Below are positions 11,212-23,800 of a stretch of 64,000 nucleotides of DNA, one piece after another. Below the pieces are notes generated by a model. The model was not told the origin of the DNA. It worked only from the letters and a program-made list of their open reading frames with translations, and did not search any database. The stretch's first letter is position 1; each line of letters opens with the position of its first letter. Origin of the DNA: Lactifluus volemus (Eukaryota > Basidiomycota > Agaricomycetes > Russulales > Russulaceae); NCBI GenBank assembly GCA_022376515.1, contig WTXI01000032.1, forward strand, positions 124,001-188,000, read 5' to 3'. Both the position numbers and the translations under genes were made by a program.

Positions 11212-12361
11212 CTGAATGAGAAGAAAATGACGGCTAAGGTAGATGAGAACAAGAAACTGTGCTTGCTGGGGAGAGTGGGAGGAAGAGGAGTGCAATTTTT
11301 AAGTCACGGAGGAGTTGGGCCTCGCCATGCCGATTACAATGAAAATAAAATTGGTCCATAAGTAAATTTCCGCGGTAACCGCGACTGGTCCATCCTCGTG
11401 ACCATGCCATTCGCCCCTGACGATGTTGCACGTGGGTCTATGGCTCACCCCCATCAAGTCACTCAGTCTCAAGATGCCATCGTTCCATGTAAGATAGACT
11501 ATCAGCAACCCAGATTCAATTACGAGAGGATCGTTTGGTCGTGGCCCTGCGTCATTGTGTTTGGTCCAAAACTTCAAGCTCCAAGCCCGGGTCCTCGTGG
11601 CACGTCACGCTCTCCTCAGTTGCCGCTATTGCGATCCTTTTTTGTCATCAGTTATGTCAACGTATTTCGGTACCGCCTCAGCCTATTCCCTTCTCCCATG
11701 TAAAGCCCCTTTGCCCTGCCGCCCGCCTGTTTGCGGGACTTTGGCTGGCTTGGGTGACTTTTATCTCCCAGAGATCACGTGTTCGGCATTATTGGCCCAT
11801 GAGATATTTTTGTCAAAGAAACGTCGAGGAAAAGGTCTACCTTTTCCCGCCGTCTCTGGGTCCTTTTGTAACTTAAATTTACTTTTGTGGCCCGTTCAGT
11901 GCGCGCGTAAATGGCCTCGATGATGAGAAATTACCATTGTTACCATGTCACAGGTGCACGTGAATGTGACAGGCGTTTCCACGCGATCTTCCCTCGAAAG
12001 TCGTGGATGACCTCACAATGCAGGCGCATCTGCCACTTGACTTTACTACGACTTGCAGGGGTTGTCTTGGAAATGAACGTGCTACTGGATACCGTGTCAA
12101 CATCGGATGCAGATGAACGCGAACTTCTCCAAGCTGCAAATTCTACGTTGTATTGGGAACGTGTCACTGCGAGCAGTCGCCTCGCGTCGTCTGACCTACA
12201 AGTGGGAGAAATGGAGGACGTAATGGCTGGCAAGGGCTCTCTGGTGCGTTCTTCTGATGTAAATGCATGATAACAGGCAAAGGTGTACGTCTCAGGTATA
12301 CCGAAGGCCCACACACTACCTTCTGACTCTCTTGCCTCCTCACCCTCCCCAGCGGGACATG
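11212..12361. other. Region upstream of MUS7; contains a module found twice elsewhere
   Basis: No gene is recognised. The part at about 11945-12200 (from GTGCACGTGAATGTGACAG through GAACGTGCTACTGGATACC to GCAAATTCTACGTTGTATT) recurs in diverged form near 27550-27690 and 30665-30900. It could contain the first exon or promoter of MUS7, which would explain why MUS7 scraps accompany the module at 30.6-31.6 kb. The open frame 11911-12270 on + is not supported by anything else. Confidence 0.35.
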
Positions 12362-15300
12362 ACCTCTTGCAAGAACAATCTCTGAAATCCTTACGACCCC
12401 AGGCTGGACTACTTTCGGACCGCCTACGTCACCTTCACTACCCCCTGCTACTTCACTTTCTAACTCGTCACTACTTCGCCTCTCCCAAACAACGAAGCGC
12501 CATTCCGACGATGATCGCTCTGTGACATCATCAAATGATCCTTTACAATTGATTTCTCCTGTAGAAAGGCGTTATAGGGCTCGTCCTATTGCTGGAGCTC
12601 ACAACCCTTCTCTTAGCGAATTGTCGTTGCGTCATACGCGTGAGCTCAGCCCACAGCCAATTAATGCACGGCATAGTTCGCTCTCGTCGGATCCGTTTCT
12701 TGTTCCTGTTTCGATCACTGCAGAGCCGGATCAGGACCCGACCTCGGCTCTCGACAATGGACTCAGCGCTGGGGGAGGAAGATACTCTATGCGTACGCGC
12801 CAGCCTCGTCAATTGAAACCCTATGCCTTCGATCGGCTGCAGTATAATCACCAGCTTAAACATCACCCAGATGCTTTAGTCAAGTTCCCTGGCCGTCTCG
12901 ATCCCGTGGGTCCCTCGTCTTCGCCTCCTTCGAGCTCTGGCTCTGGCTCGGGTTCGGGTGATAGCGACTGTGCTCAAGAGAGTGGTGAGCTTGTCCAAAG
13001 ATCTCCTCGTGCAAAGGGAAAGAAGAGGCATCGCCCTAATACCGAGCACCGCCATCGTGTGCTACATACTGCGCATAGAACGACATCCGTGGCAGGGCCT
13101 TCTACGAGGTCTCCCTTAGAAAAAAGACCTACGGAATCACATACAGCCGAGGATGGTCATTGGGTATCGGTACCTAACGTGGGCCAAAATAGCAGTCCAC
13201 ATGTGCCGACACCATGGTACCCGGATGTATTCAATGACTTGTCTAACGGGTCAGGTAGTGATGATATTCCACTCAACACAGACCAAGACCCTCCACGTGT
13301 CAGCACACCCCCACCCCGAGTTAGGCGCAGACGGGTAATCATCTTTTCACAGTGCATTTGTCCGAGCTAACAAGGGAATGCTTAGCGTAAGTTGCGTCAC
13401 CTGCCTGACTTATCCCCCCTCGCCCTCGCCTCGCCACCCCATCCCTTATCAGGCACTCCCTCGCCGCGCTCTAAACCTGCTTCGTTGATTACGATTAGTT
13501 CGGATAGTCGCACCGAGGAAAGTTCATCGGGATCCAAGTCTACAAGGAGCCCGGATGAGATGACTCTTTTATCAGAAGAGCCAGTCATGATGCTCGTTGA
13601 TAGCCCGAGTCCCACGCGTTTCCCTTTCGAACCAGAGCTTTCTCCGCCCAAGTCTTCCCACAGGCGACGTTTGCAGCCGTCACGATATCCAGTCATCACG
13701 GATTTCTTCAATCGTTCACCTCGTGAGGAGAACAAAGGAGATCACGAAAGCGTGGAATTATCGCTCCCGAAAGAGCAGGCCGATCTAAGCATGTCTCGGA
13801 GAGGGTTGGAAGAAGCAGTAAATTTGCTCTGTTCCCTTTCTTTACGCTTTAAATTTGCTGAACATCCATTGCGGTAGGTCCACGGTCTAAGGACCGACGA
13901 CAACGGTCCAAGTCTCGCACCCGACGGCGACGTGAACGCCCACAACGACCTGCGGACCTTTCCGTCTTTACAATTGCGGGGAGGCGGGTCCTATCTGGAT
14001 GGCAGAGGAGAAACGCGGTTACGATCGACACGGAAGATATTACTTTCAAGCGAGCACTGGAACCGTTGGTGACTCGATCGCGTCCCACCCCACAAATACG
14101 GCCGTCCTCTAAGCTTCGTCTTGAAAACATCGGACATCGGCCACGGGAGACTTTACGGGGTGCTATCGAACCAGTTGGGGCTTCATCAAAGTCAAAGACA
14201 GCTCAACGCCACAAACCCGATCACGACATAAATCATCGAATTGTCGTCGACTTTGATATACCGTTTCTCCCGTCGGGGAAGTTATTTGTTACCAGTTCTT
14301 ATCTCGGCAGGGGCTGGCTCCACGAACTTTTATCCACCATCTCCGGGACAACGCCTTCGCATCCGCCTTCCGCAGTCGAAGTCGACGGTCATCGTCTATC
14401 GTCCACATCCACGGCTCTCGACTTTACTGTCTTCCTGCCTTCTGCCTGCGATTCGTTTTCCAAGGTCCTGAATGACCGATTGGCGACGTCTCATGAAGAA
14501 TTCACAATCTGGAACGCCAATATGCATGTTGTTGTTCACTCATTTCGTGGATATTGGCTTCTGCGGCCAGCGACGATGCCCATCTTATTCGGACCGCGTC
14601 GTTGGAATACACAGGATCACTCATTGCACGTATCGACACGGCACTTGGAGACTCCATGGACCAAGCGAAAACCCTTGGTCCGAGCATACTTTGTCTTCAT
14701 TGGTTTGCTGTTGAGCTCCTCGTCCGGGCGTGCTGGGGCGTAGCGGGCAGCGACAAGGACTTCGCAATCGCCGTCAGCGCCCGCTTGGTGGGACTGGCAA
14801 ATTGCCTCTTGCAAATCGGTGTGCAGCCTGCGATCGCATATCTTGTCTCGAACAATGATCCTCTGGATGACTTTTCATTATATCCTTGCGCGGCTGAACT
14901 ATGGATCTGTCTAATGCATCTCGTGACAGTCCGCGGGAGCTCAACAGGAGTCCTTGGGGAGGGTGTCCTCCCATCAATGACAACTATCCTCCAGCAGAGC
15001 TTATCTGCTACTGACTCACATGCACAGGGCGGACTTCACGCCAGCGAGGAAATATGGTGCACCCTGTTCGGTCTTTGCGCCCTCTCTCAATTCTCCGCGC
15101 ACGGGGTATCGACGTCCACCACCCGCATGAACACCTCGTGGGAGGTCGTCCTTTTCGCTCTCGACTTCATCCGCCTCGTTGTCGATCCCCAAGTTGATAG
15201 TGGCCTCTCCTCGCGGAACCTACGCCGTCGTGACGCATACATCCGACTCGTTGTATCCCGGTGCTTCATTTTGCACGAACGCTGGCGCTGGCGACTCGAC

Positions 15301-16581
15301 GATGAAGCGTCCGCTTCGCTCTTCCGCCGTCTGGTGGAAATATTCAAGAGCCGCAAGTTCGCCGACCTTCGGGGTGAGATTGCCGGCTTTGCGGGATTCG
15401 TACAGGAGAATGATGCACGCCTGCTCGCGGCCCACGCAAGCACGGACAGCGCCTTTTCGATCTTTCTTAAACTCATATTTGCCTCCGCGGAGCAGATGCG
15501 CCCCACCATGCGCGAGGATGAACACCTGGGCCGGACGAAGAAACTTCTCTCACTCGTGACGCCGGTCGGCTCTGTGCAGCTGACCGCGCTCCGCTCGCCA
15601 TTTGACGAACAACTCTCGATGCTCTACAACCGCTTCAGCTCGCTCGCCCTCGCGATACGCGTGCACCCCTCCGTGGAGAATGTGCACTACCGCGTCTCCC
15701 TCGCACGCCGCTACGTCGACTTTTCCAAGTCCGCCGCAGCCACGCGTTCCGTGTGCATACGCGCTGCCAATTTTCTCGCGTTGCAGGCGCTCGATATGGC
15801 CCTCCCCGTTAACCCGGCGCTCGAGTGGGCGTCGGAGATGGCACAGATCCTGATATCCGAGTTCCGCGCTGCGGCAGCGGCACCTTCAACCACCGAGGAT
15901 GCTCGCAGACGAAAGACAGAGTTGGTGCAATGCACACAGCTTCTGCTATCTGGGATGCTTGATATATCGCGTGCAGCAACCTCGGCGGAGAAAGAACCGA
16001 ACACAACAGCTCTGGAGGTGCTACAGAAAGGTACGGCGTATTTTTAATACTTCGTTGCCCCGTTTCAGCTGTACTAACACGCCGTGAAAAAAAAACGCAG
16101 GATGTCTCTTCCCCATTCTCGCCGAAACGGAGCTGTGCACCGTCCCGACGATCCAGACGCTACTGCAAGGCATCGTCGAAGCGCACCTGAATCACGCGTT
16201 ATCTCTGCAACGAGAGGTGGAACAACAAGAACAGCAACAGCAACAGCATCCACAACCCCCCAGCCCGGTGTCCCCCAAGAAGAGAGCCAAGACGAGTATG
16301 GAGAGTTTTACTTCAATTGGGACGATCCTATGGTGCTCGCCGCGCTTGACAACGCTAATGTCACCAAGCCCACGCCGGTGACAATACCCGACCCTGCGGT
16401 GACGATGCAGTATACTCACCAGTCTATCGTCGAGGTATGTCCTCTCGTTGCATCTCAGCCTTATTTTATCTTACTCAAAAATTGACAGCGTATCAAAAGC
16501 GTGGCCTCACCCACCCTCTTTCAGCAAATCATTCCCGGCGGCAAAGACAGCAGTAATAATGATATACCGATGTATTCCTAA
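12362..16581 (+). CDS. MUS7: MUS7/MMS22 family DNA-repair protein
   Basis: Mus7/Mms22 proteins act with a Rtt107-Rtt101-type module to rescue stalled replication forks in the nucleus. Readable exons are about 12362-13334, 13386-13817, 13892-14546, 14615-16030, 16101-16434 and 16489-16581, all with in-phase GT-AG junctions; the true start is not settled. Family landmarks are RYSMRTRQPRQLKPYAFDRL in the disordered Ser/Pro-rich N-terminal part, VDFDIPFLPSGKLF...SSYLGRGWLHELL in the middle, and a long helical C-terminal domain. Near the end comes SQDEYGEFYFNWDDPMVLAA, then a final exon ending IPMYS. Exon 5 is one base short of what the phases need. The break falls at a run of six C at 16256-16261, just after a Gln-rich stretch, so I suspect a missing base there. 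Confidence 0.85.
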
Positions 16582-17156
16582 GCATCTTCTCCAATGTGTA
16601 GATTTACCCATATCAATTTCCTAGTAGTGTGGAGTAGGCATAGGTAGTGAAAGTTGTTCTCGATGCTACACTGGCAGAACTTCGGGAAACAAACAAGGTA
16701 CCTTTCCAGAAGTTGACGCGTTTTACACAGAGTCGATCACCCCCCCTACCGGATCAGTCACGCAATGTCACATGCCATTTTTCAGACTCTGATTAGCTGT
16801 TGCGAGCACTAAGCATCCGATTTTGGAAATATTGTAAACTCCGACACAGGCAGGCGTGACAAACACACTGTATTTTATTTCGCCACACACTACGATTTCT
16901 ACCAAAAAAATTTATGGAATATGATAACACATCGTACTAGATACTGTAGGCGAAAAATTGTGGTGATTGAGCGAGGAATGGGCGAGAAATTTGGGGTGAT
17001 CCGGTAGGGGGGAGGGTTAGCACTTGTAAATTTATTATCCCAGGCCTCAGCCATATTGGCGATGACATATTCAGATCAGTTGTCGACAAAGCACAAATGT
17101 ATGTATGGAAATTGTGATGATAGAGCTTACAGCGCTATCGTTCCTGGAGCCAGGAA
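16582..17156. other. Intergenic, no recognised feature
   Basis: AT-rich sequence between the MUS7 stop and the 3' end of the convergent coiled-coil gene. I see no gene or repeat. Confidence 0.4.
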
Positions 17157-19340
17157 TCATCGATGTTCCGCGAGATCGATGAGCAGGCTCATTCGTGGGC
17201 CAAGGCGCACCTCGACGTCCTCGGCTTCATTCACAAATGATCGCATTCGACTCTTAGCACAACACCAACCTCGTTGGAGAAAGATAAGAGGAATGGTTAT
17301 TTTTAGAGAAGGATCAAACCAGAGACAGACCTTATTATGAAGTACCTTACACAACATTGTGCAAGACAAACTTCTAAACCTGGGATCGAAGAATACTCAC
17401 ATTTTCTTAGGCTCGTTTCTGGGGAGGTGCAGCGCGGCGCACGAGTGAATTTAGATGGAACACAAGTGAGAAAAATAAGGCACCGCTGCGAAATGAGGGC
17501 AATCGTCAAAGTGAACCCCTCTGAAGTGTCGCACGAGGAAGACGGTACTACTAGTAGCCATTGTACAATTTCGCTCACCTTCATTTCACGATTCGTAGGT
17601 TGAAAAGTATATTGGGACTAAGAGACTTTGGGTAGACTGGGGATACAAAGCTTATGACAGTATAAAGGAAACCCTACGAGCTCGACACAGAACTGAGGCA
17701 GGAAAAAGACAATGCAGAACAATTTACCATAAAGGCGGGGATACGAGGCAAGCTAGGGTCATAAGAAAAACAGGCAACCACTGAGACCAGTAGTCAAGGG
17801 TCACGGTTATATCACCGAAGACAATGGGACGAAGACGGACAGTAAAGGGAGGAAAGGGAACGAGTAAAGGAAGCAAAGGCGGCGATCACGCTGACCCTAC
17901 AGTAAGAAAGGTAGAAGGATCGTCTACAGGGGGCAAAACCGACAACTCTTGCTCTAGGGCATCACTTATCTTCAGCCACATACAGTTGTGTGTTTCAAGG
18001 CGCTTCTTGAGGCGCTTGATGTTGGAGATGGGGGTCATCGAGTAGGCATCCATCTGGTTAACGAAGGTGGGGATGCATGCGAGTAGAGTGTCAAGCCTAT
18101 GGTCCATCTTCTGTAGCAACGATAGGAATTTTTTCCTAGTACAGTTGAGCTTTCGCATACCTAAGGGGTGTGCATCAGCCAAAGTGACAACAAATTCGTC
18201 TAAGAACGCACCCCTTGTCCGAATGGGCGTATATACAACAACTTCTACCCTTTCGTTCCTGAGCCTAGTAGCCATATCCTTAAGATCTTGCGAGGCTCTC
18301 GTCCGCCGAAACGAAGCATAGGATGCGAACGAGGTACAAATCATCGCCACCTTCTCTCCATATCGGACAACGCATTCTCGGAGGAACTCGAGACAAGACC
18401 CGTGGTTCCCTCTAATATGGACTCTGCTTGAAACATCAGGGAATGGTGAACTGGCTAACAAACTCGGTTGTTGCCGATGGGCTGAGCCGGACACTTCTCA
18501 GAGCACGCTTTGCAGCAGAGAACGCGTAGGATAGAGAGGATACGATGGAGCTGGGACCATGTACCTGCACTGGGTCAATGACGACACAGAAAGCGAAGTC
18601 GAAAAGGCGCACAGAGGATTGGGGATCGACGTGTAGAGTAACCGCGTGGCCTTCCGGAGATCCAGTCTGTAAACTTATTTTATAACCGACAAGCGACAAT
18701 GGGAAGAAGGCCATACCCCCCACTCTGTGCTGTTCTGTTCCAAACTTTCCCGGAACTGAAATGTTGCCAACGATCGATATCTTCAGGGTCTAGGCGGCGA
18801 TGGCTCAGCGCCTCGAGGCACGGCGCACCTCATCGACCCAAAGTTCGTCCATCTCGATGTAGGACCTTTGAATTTCGTTCAGGGTGGTGTCGATTTCCTT
18901 GAATAAATTGCGGTCTTCCAGCAGTGGTTGGGAGAGAACTTGAGATGCGAGCCTCAATGACTGGACACAAAGAGACCAGATGGTCTATGGGTCACGTACC
19001 TGTACGTCTGATATTCTTCATGGGTCCAGAGTTCCGTTTTCGTACGACTTTCGGAGATCGACGGTTGGTTGTGCAAATCTCTTGCCATGTCCAGCCGCTT
19101 CTTTTGTGCGTCGAGAAAAGAGACCTCTTCGGTAACGTCCAGAAAAAACCTGTCAGCGTATTTCCTTGTGAGCCGCAAAAACTTGGCGTAGCGTCGCTGC
19201 TGCCTTTTTAACTCTTGGCGCGCGATGTCAAGTTCATGTCCGAGTCCGGGTTCCTCAGGTATATGCTCGCTCAACTGGTCCATGAAATAGGAGAGATTGG
19301 ACATATGTCCACGCAACGAAGAGATAGTTGAGTATAGCAT
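17157..19340 (-). CDS. Coiled-coil protein of unknown function, multi-exon
   Basis: I do not recognise the family by name. The first exon (19340 downwards) encodes MLYSTISSLRGHMSNLSYFM, then a long amphipathic helix rich in Arg, Lys and Glu. The next coding pieces read LLEDRNLFKEIDTTLNEIQR and, after a GTGCGC...CTGAAG intron, ISIVGNISVPGKFGTEQHRV followed by a beta-rich stretch around GMAFFPLSLVGYKISLQTGS. A further 200-codon block (17886-18494) is helical and basic (DLKDMATRLRNERVEVVVYT, NIKRLKKRLETHNCMWLKI). The piece near 17160-17280 (MRSFVNEAEDVEVRLGPRM) may be the last exon. I could not fix the joins around 18440-18550 and 18990, so intron borders are uncertain and one indel may be involved. 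It resembles the gene at 10357-11211 only in general style. Confidence 0.5.
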
Positions 19341-20187
19341 GCCCGGATTAGTTGCAAATGCAGGAAAGTCTCTTTATTGATATCCCGTAGAATCTTATGA
19401 TAGGTGATCGCATGAGTGGAAGATCTTTCACATGCACGGAACGCAACTCACACGATGAAGTACACTGTTGAAATGTAGCCAGCCACGGCTCGGGGGTACC
19501 CCTCTACTAGTAACCCGGACCGCCACCAATTCAAGGACAAGTCATCCATGATGATACTGCACCTTCAACCTTCAACCTTCAGCCTTCAAGTTGAGCGCAC
19601 TCTGGGGTTGACCAGTTGACTGTCGATATTGGATTATATAAAAAGTCACTCTCATAGGCTGTGCTGCCGCCTCCATGCAGCGTCAGTGGCTGTGCCAACA
19701 AACTCCGACAACACCCAGCCTTGCGCCAGTGGTCAAGTGCCAACGACCAACGGAGTTTGAGCGATGATATTCCTGTCTCGTCGAAAAACAAAAGTTATAA
19801 ACGCTTTGCTTTAGTGTAATTGTCACAATTTTGCCATAGCTTGAGCGAGAGAGTATTCTACAACTTGAACAGCCTCAATAAGGTACCTCAGGCTGTGTCA
19901 AGACCTGTGTTCACCGGAAGTTATATCGTGAACTTGTTCGTACTCCGCAGCACCAATAACTATTTTCCTTACCCGTGCAGAGACTTACAGTAGCGATGCC
20001 CCGACAGGTAGTAGTACCTAATGCTGCACAGCCGGAAGGGAACGAGTTTTCAGCCTGAGGTCTGCTCATCTCGACCCAATCATCGCCCTCCTATCAATCA
20101 ATATACCAAGATACGTTCCTAGAGCCCCAAACTTTCAAGAAGACATCAGGCAATTCAACCAACTACCGTTCCCTTAGCTATTCACTA
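19341..20187. other. Intergenic, no recognised gene
   Basis: Includes a short CTTCAACCTTCAACCTTCAG tandem at about 19562-19588 and otherwise nothing I can support. It is the upstream region of the coiled-coil gene on the left and of the DUF6535 remnant on the right. Confidence 0.4.
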
Positions 20188-20690
20188 ATGCCTGAGACTC
20201 GCAGAGATCGAATACGTGGATTCCTCCGCACAACTTTGGGCTATCGTTCTCAAAGGGGGTGAGAAGTATGACAAGACCCTCGCAGAAAGTTGGAAGGGCG
20301 ATATGGATGGCATCCTTTTCTTCGTCCGTCCTTCATTACCTTGTGACCCGTGTCCTCCTATTCAGAATCTTTCCAGAAAAGTCTCTTCTCTGCCACCATC
20401 ACACTGGCAGCATACATAATCTTTCGAGGAACCCAAGCGATACGACTAACGAGCTCCCCACTCGAATATCGCAACAACTATCAGCTTCAGCAGCAGGATC
20501 TGAGCCCATACCCTCTTTCTCTTTACACCCTGTAAGGCCAGCTTGTGACTGGCCTCGCAACCATGCCGTATGCTACATTCCTACCTTTACGCCTCGGGCT
20601 CAGTGTAGAGCCACACAAGTCTCATGTCCGAATAGTTCGAGCTTTACATTAACACCTGTACTATACGCTAGAGGTAAGAAATGTATTTAG
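20188..20690 (+). pseudogene. DUF6535-family membrane protein fragment
   Basis: The frame around 20205-20320 reads IEYVDSSAQLWAIVLKGGEK then YDKTLAESWKGDMDGILFF. This matches the start of the DUF6535 domain, a fungal membrane domain of unknown function common in Agaricomycetes (typically EAxxYDxxLxxxWxxxxDxLLxF followed by GLFSAxxxAF). After a stretch that could be an intron (GTCCGTCC...TATTCAG, to 20363), a second frame gives KSLFSATITLAAYIIF, the expected first membrane segment. The usual remaining several hundred residues are absent: the next 300 bases show no coding signal and a different gene ends at 20835. I call it a truncated relic. Confidence 0.6.
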
Positions 20691-20834
20691 AGGCACCTAA
20701 GTCATCGTGAAATGATGGTGAATACTAGTCACTCTTTTCTCTCGAACTCACCCGTGCGCTTTCGGGCGTACCGGCCATGTTGCATGTGAACATCCCTGGT
20801 TCCTGAGCCTCATCTTTGTATAATTATAACAACT

Positions 20835-23800
20835 CTAAAGATTCTGATCATATACGGTTGCCCAATCTAATCCGTGCACAAACTTTGAGAGATCGAGCCG
20901 GGTCTCGTATTCACCTGCAATCCAGATGGTGCTAGGCCTATGAAGGCACGGCCTATGAAGCTCGGGGATCCATAGTATAAGTTTTTCCTCATCTCCGTAT
21001 ATCCAACCATCACTATTGATCCGGGATTGGTCCGTAAAATGATTCTTGATATCTTCGGTAACGATCGCACCATTACGTGAGGCCGAGGAAATTTGCTGCG
21101 CATCCGGTGAGAATGCAATAGATGAAGCTGGATACGTGTGACCGGTAAAAGGGCCCGCTACGAGCTGTCGTGTCGTGTCCCACACCCGAATCGTGCAATC
21201 TCGTGAGGATGATGCGATACGCCGCCCATCTGGTGAGAATGCAACCGATCTGACCAAATTAGTGTGTCCAGTAAACGGGCCTGCTATGACCTGTTCTGTT
21301 GTAGCATCCCACACCCGAATCATGAAATCGTCCGAGGTGGATGCGATACGCTTCCTGTCCGGCGAGAGTGCAACAGTTGTGTCCGAATGGGTGTGTCCAG
21401 TAAACGGACCCGCTACGACCTGACCTGTTGTAGCACACCATACCCGAATCGTGCCATCGTCCGAGGCTGATGTGATATGCTGTCCGTCTGGCGAAAATGC
21501 AACAGATTGGACCGAATGGGTGTGTCCAGTAAACGGGCCCGCCACGACCTGTCCCGTTGTGGCATTCCGCACTCGAATCGTGCCATCGGACGAGCCTGAG
21601 GCTGATGCGATACTCTGCCCATCCTGAAAGAATGTAACAGATACAACCTGAGAGGTGTGTCCAGTAAACGGGCCCGCCACGACCTGTCCTGATGTGGCAT
21701 CCCATACCCGAATCGTGCCATTGGGTGAGGCAGATGCGATACGCTGCCCGTCTGGCGAGAATGCAACAGATGAAGGCATCGAATCGGTGTGTCCAGTAAA
21801 TGGGCCCGCCACGACCACTCCTGTTGTGGCATTCCACACGCGAATCGTGCCATCAGACGAGGCTGATGCGATGCGCTGCCCGTCCGGCGAGAATGCAACA
21901 GATCTGACCGGATCAGTGCGTCCAGTAAACAGGTCCGCCACAACCTGTTCTGTTGTGGCATTCCACACCCGAACCGTGCGATCGAACGAGGCCGAGGCAA
22001 TACGCTGTCCGTCCGGCGAGAATGCAACAGATCTGACCGAATCGGTGTGTCCAATAAATGGGCCCGCTACGACTTGTCCTGATGTGGCATCCCACACCCG
22101 AATTGTGCGATCCCACGAAGCTGATGCGATACGCTGTCCGTCCGGTGAGAACGCAACAGATGTGACCTGAGAGGTGTGTCCAGTAAACGGGTCCGCCACG
22201 ACCTGTCCTGTTGTAGCGTTCCACACCCGAATCGTGCAATCGAACGAGGCTGATGCGATACGCTGCCCGTCCGGCGAGAATGCAACAGATCTGATAGCAT
22301 CGGTGTGTCCAATGAACGGGCCAGCTACGACCTGTCCTGTTGTGGCATCCCACACACGAATCGTGCAGTCCCACGAAGCTGATGCGATACGCTGCCCATC
22401 CGGCGAGAATGCAACAGATGGGACAGAATGGGTGTGTCCAGTAAACGGGCCCGCTACGACCTCTCCTGATGTGGCATCCCACACCCGAATCGTGCCATCA
22501 GACGACGCCGATGCGATACGCTGTCCGTCCGGCGAGAATGCAACAAAGAGGATCGAATTGGTGTGTTGAGGGAACGGGCCCGCTACGACCTGTCCTGTTG
22601 TGGCATCCCACACCCGAATCGTGCGATCATTCGAGGACGATGCGATACGCTGCCCGTCCGGCGAAAATGCAACAGATCTGATCGCACCAGCGTGTCCAAT
22701 AAACGGGCCTGCTACGATCTGCCCTGTTGTGGCATCCCACATCCGAATCGTGCGGTCGTTCGAGGACGATGCGATACGCTGTCCGTCCGGCGAGAATGCA
22801 ACACAAACGACCAAGCTGTTATGTGCCTGAATCGTCATTTCCAATGCTGGCCAATCCGACAATTGTCCGCGTTCCAATGTCAATGTGCGAGGAAATCGGT
22901 AAAGGTATTGATGTAGGATTCGTGAAGAGGTTGGTGAAAAGGGGAGGGCAGAGATGTAGATATGCGGTGCACTTCTTGCCACTGTCATTCCGAAGTACCG
23001 CACAAATGCAGATGCATCATTCACTAATTCCAGCAAATGTTTCACTTCCATTTGTGAACCCTGTTGCTATTTCACGTACAGGTCACTACATGTCATGTTG
23101 AATTATGCGGTGAACATACCTTCCCCCATAGCCATATCAGCAGAGATGACAATGCTCGTGAAGCAACGCCACACGACTCTTGACACTCAGCACTTCCAGC
23201 CAAAACAGGAACTTCGTCTCCACCAACGATCGAAGCTTCTTGAGGACATCGTGATCGAAGGCGACACGTTCTAAATGATCGCCCCAGTAGATACAGCCAT
23301 ACGATAGAGCAGGTGGAATGTATTTGTCGATTCGAATTTGTAAATCTGGGACGTCGCAGTTGGCGAGATATGACGACTCGAGTTTGCAGATGTTGAATTT
23401 CAGTTTATCGAGCATTACGCCAAGGCAGGAATGTGCCAACTGATAATGAGCACCGCGAGATCCACATAAAACACGTTGCTTGTCTGACTCGTCAGAAAGT
23501 CACGAAATGAGGTATGGAGGGGAACGATCGGATCAGATGAAGTGACCTTGACCTTACTCAGCAGAGAGCCAAGGTGATGAGTATTTTGAGAACCCGTCCG
23601 GAATCCTCAGGATGTGCGGTGGGTGCGTACCGTCGCAGAGAAACTAAGGAATCGACAGAGAGAGGTTCCATTGCAGCAAAAAGGTGTCCCATCACTGACC
23701 GAAACTGAACCTGGGATTCTTCTGTTTTGAAGTACTCTTTCAGGACTTCTTCGTACAAGTTGTCCAACAGTCCTTGTCCACTGAGACCTCGAGAGTGTCC

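Noticed and set aside
21175..22830. Several long open frames on both strands within the WD40 array
   Set aside because: They are shadows: the 129-base repeat keeps alternative frames open in every unit. The translations have no domain and follow the repeat period.
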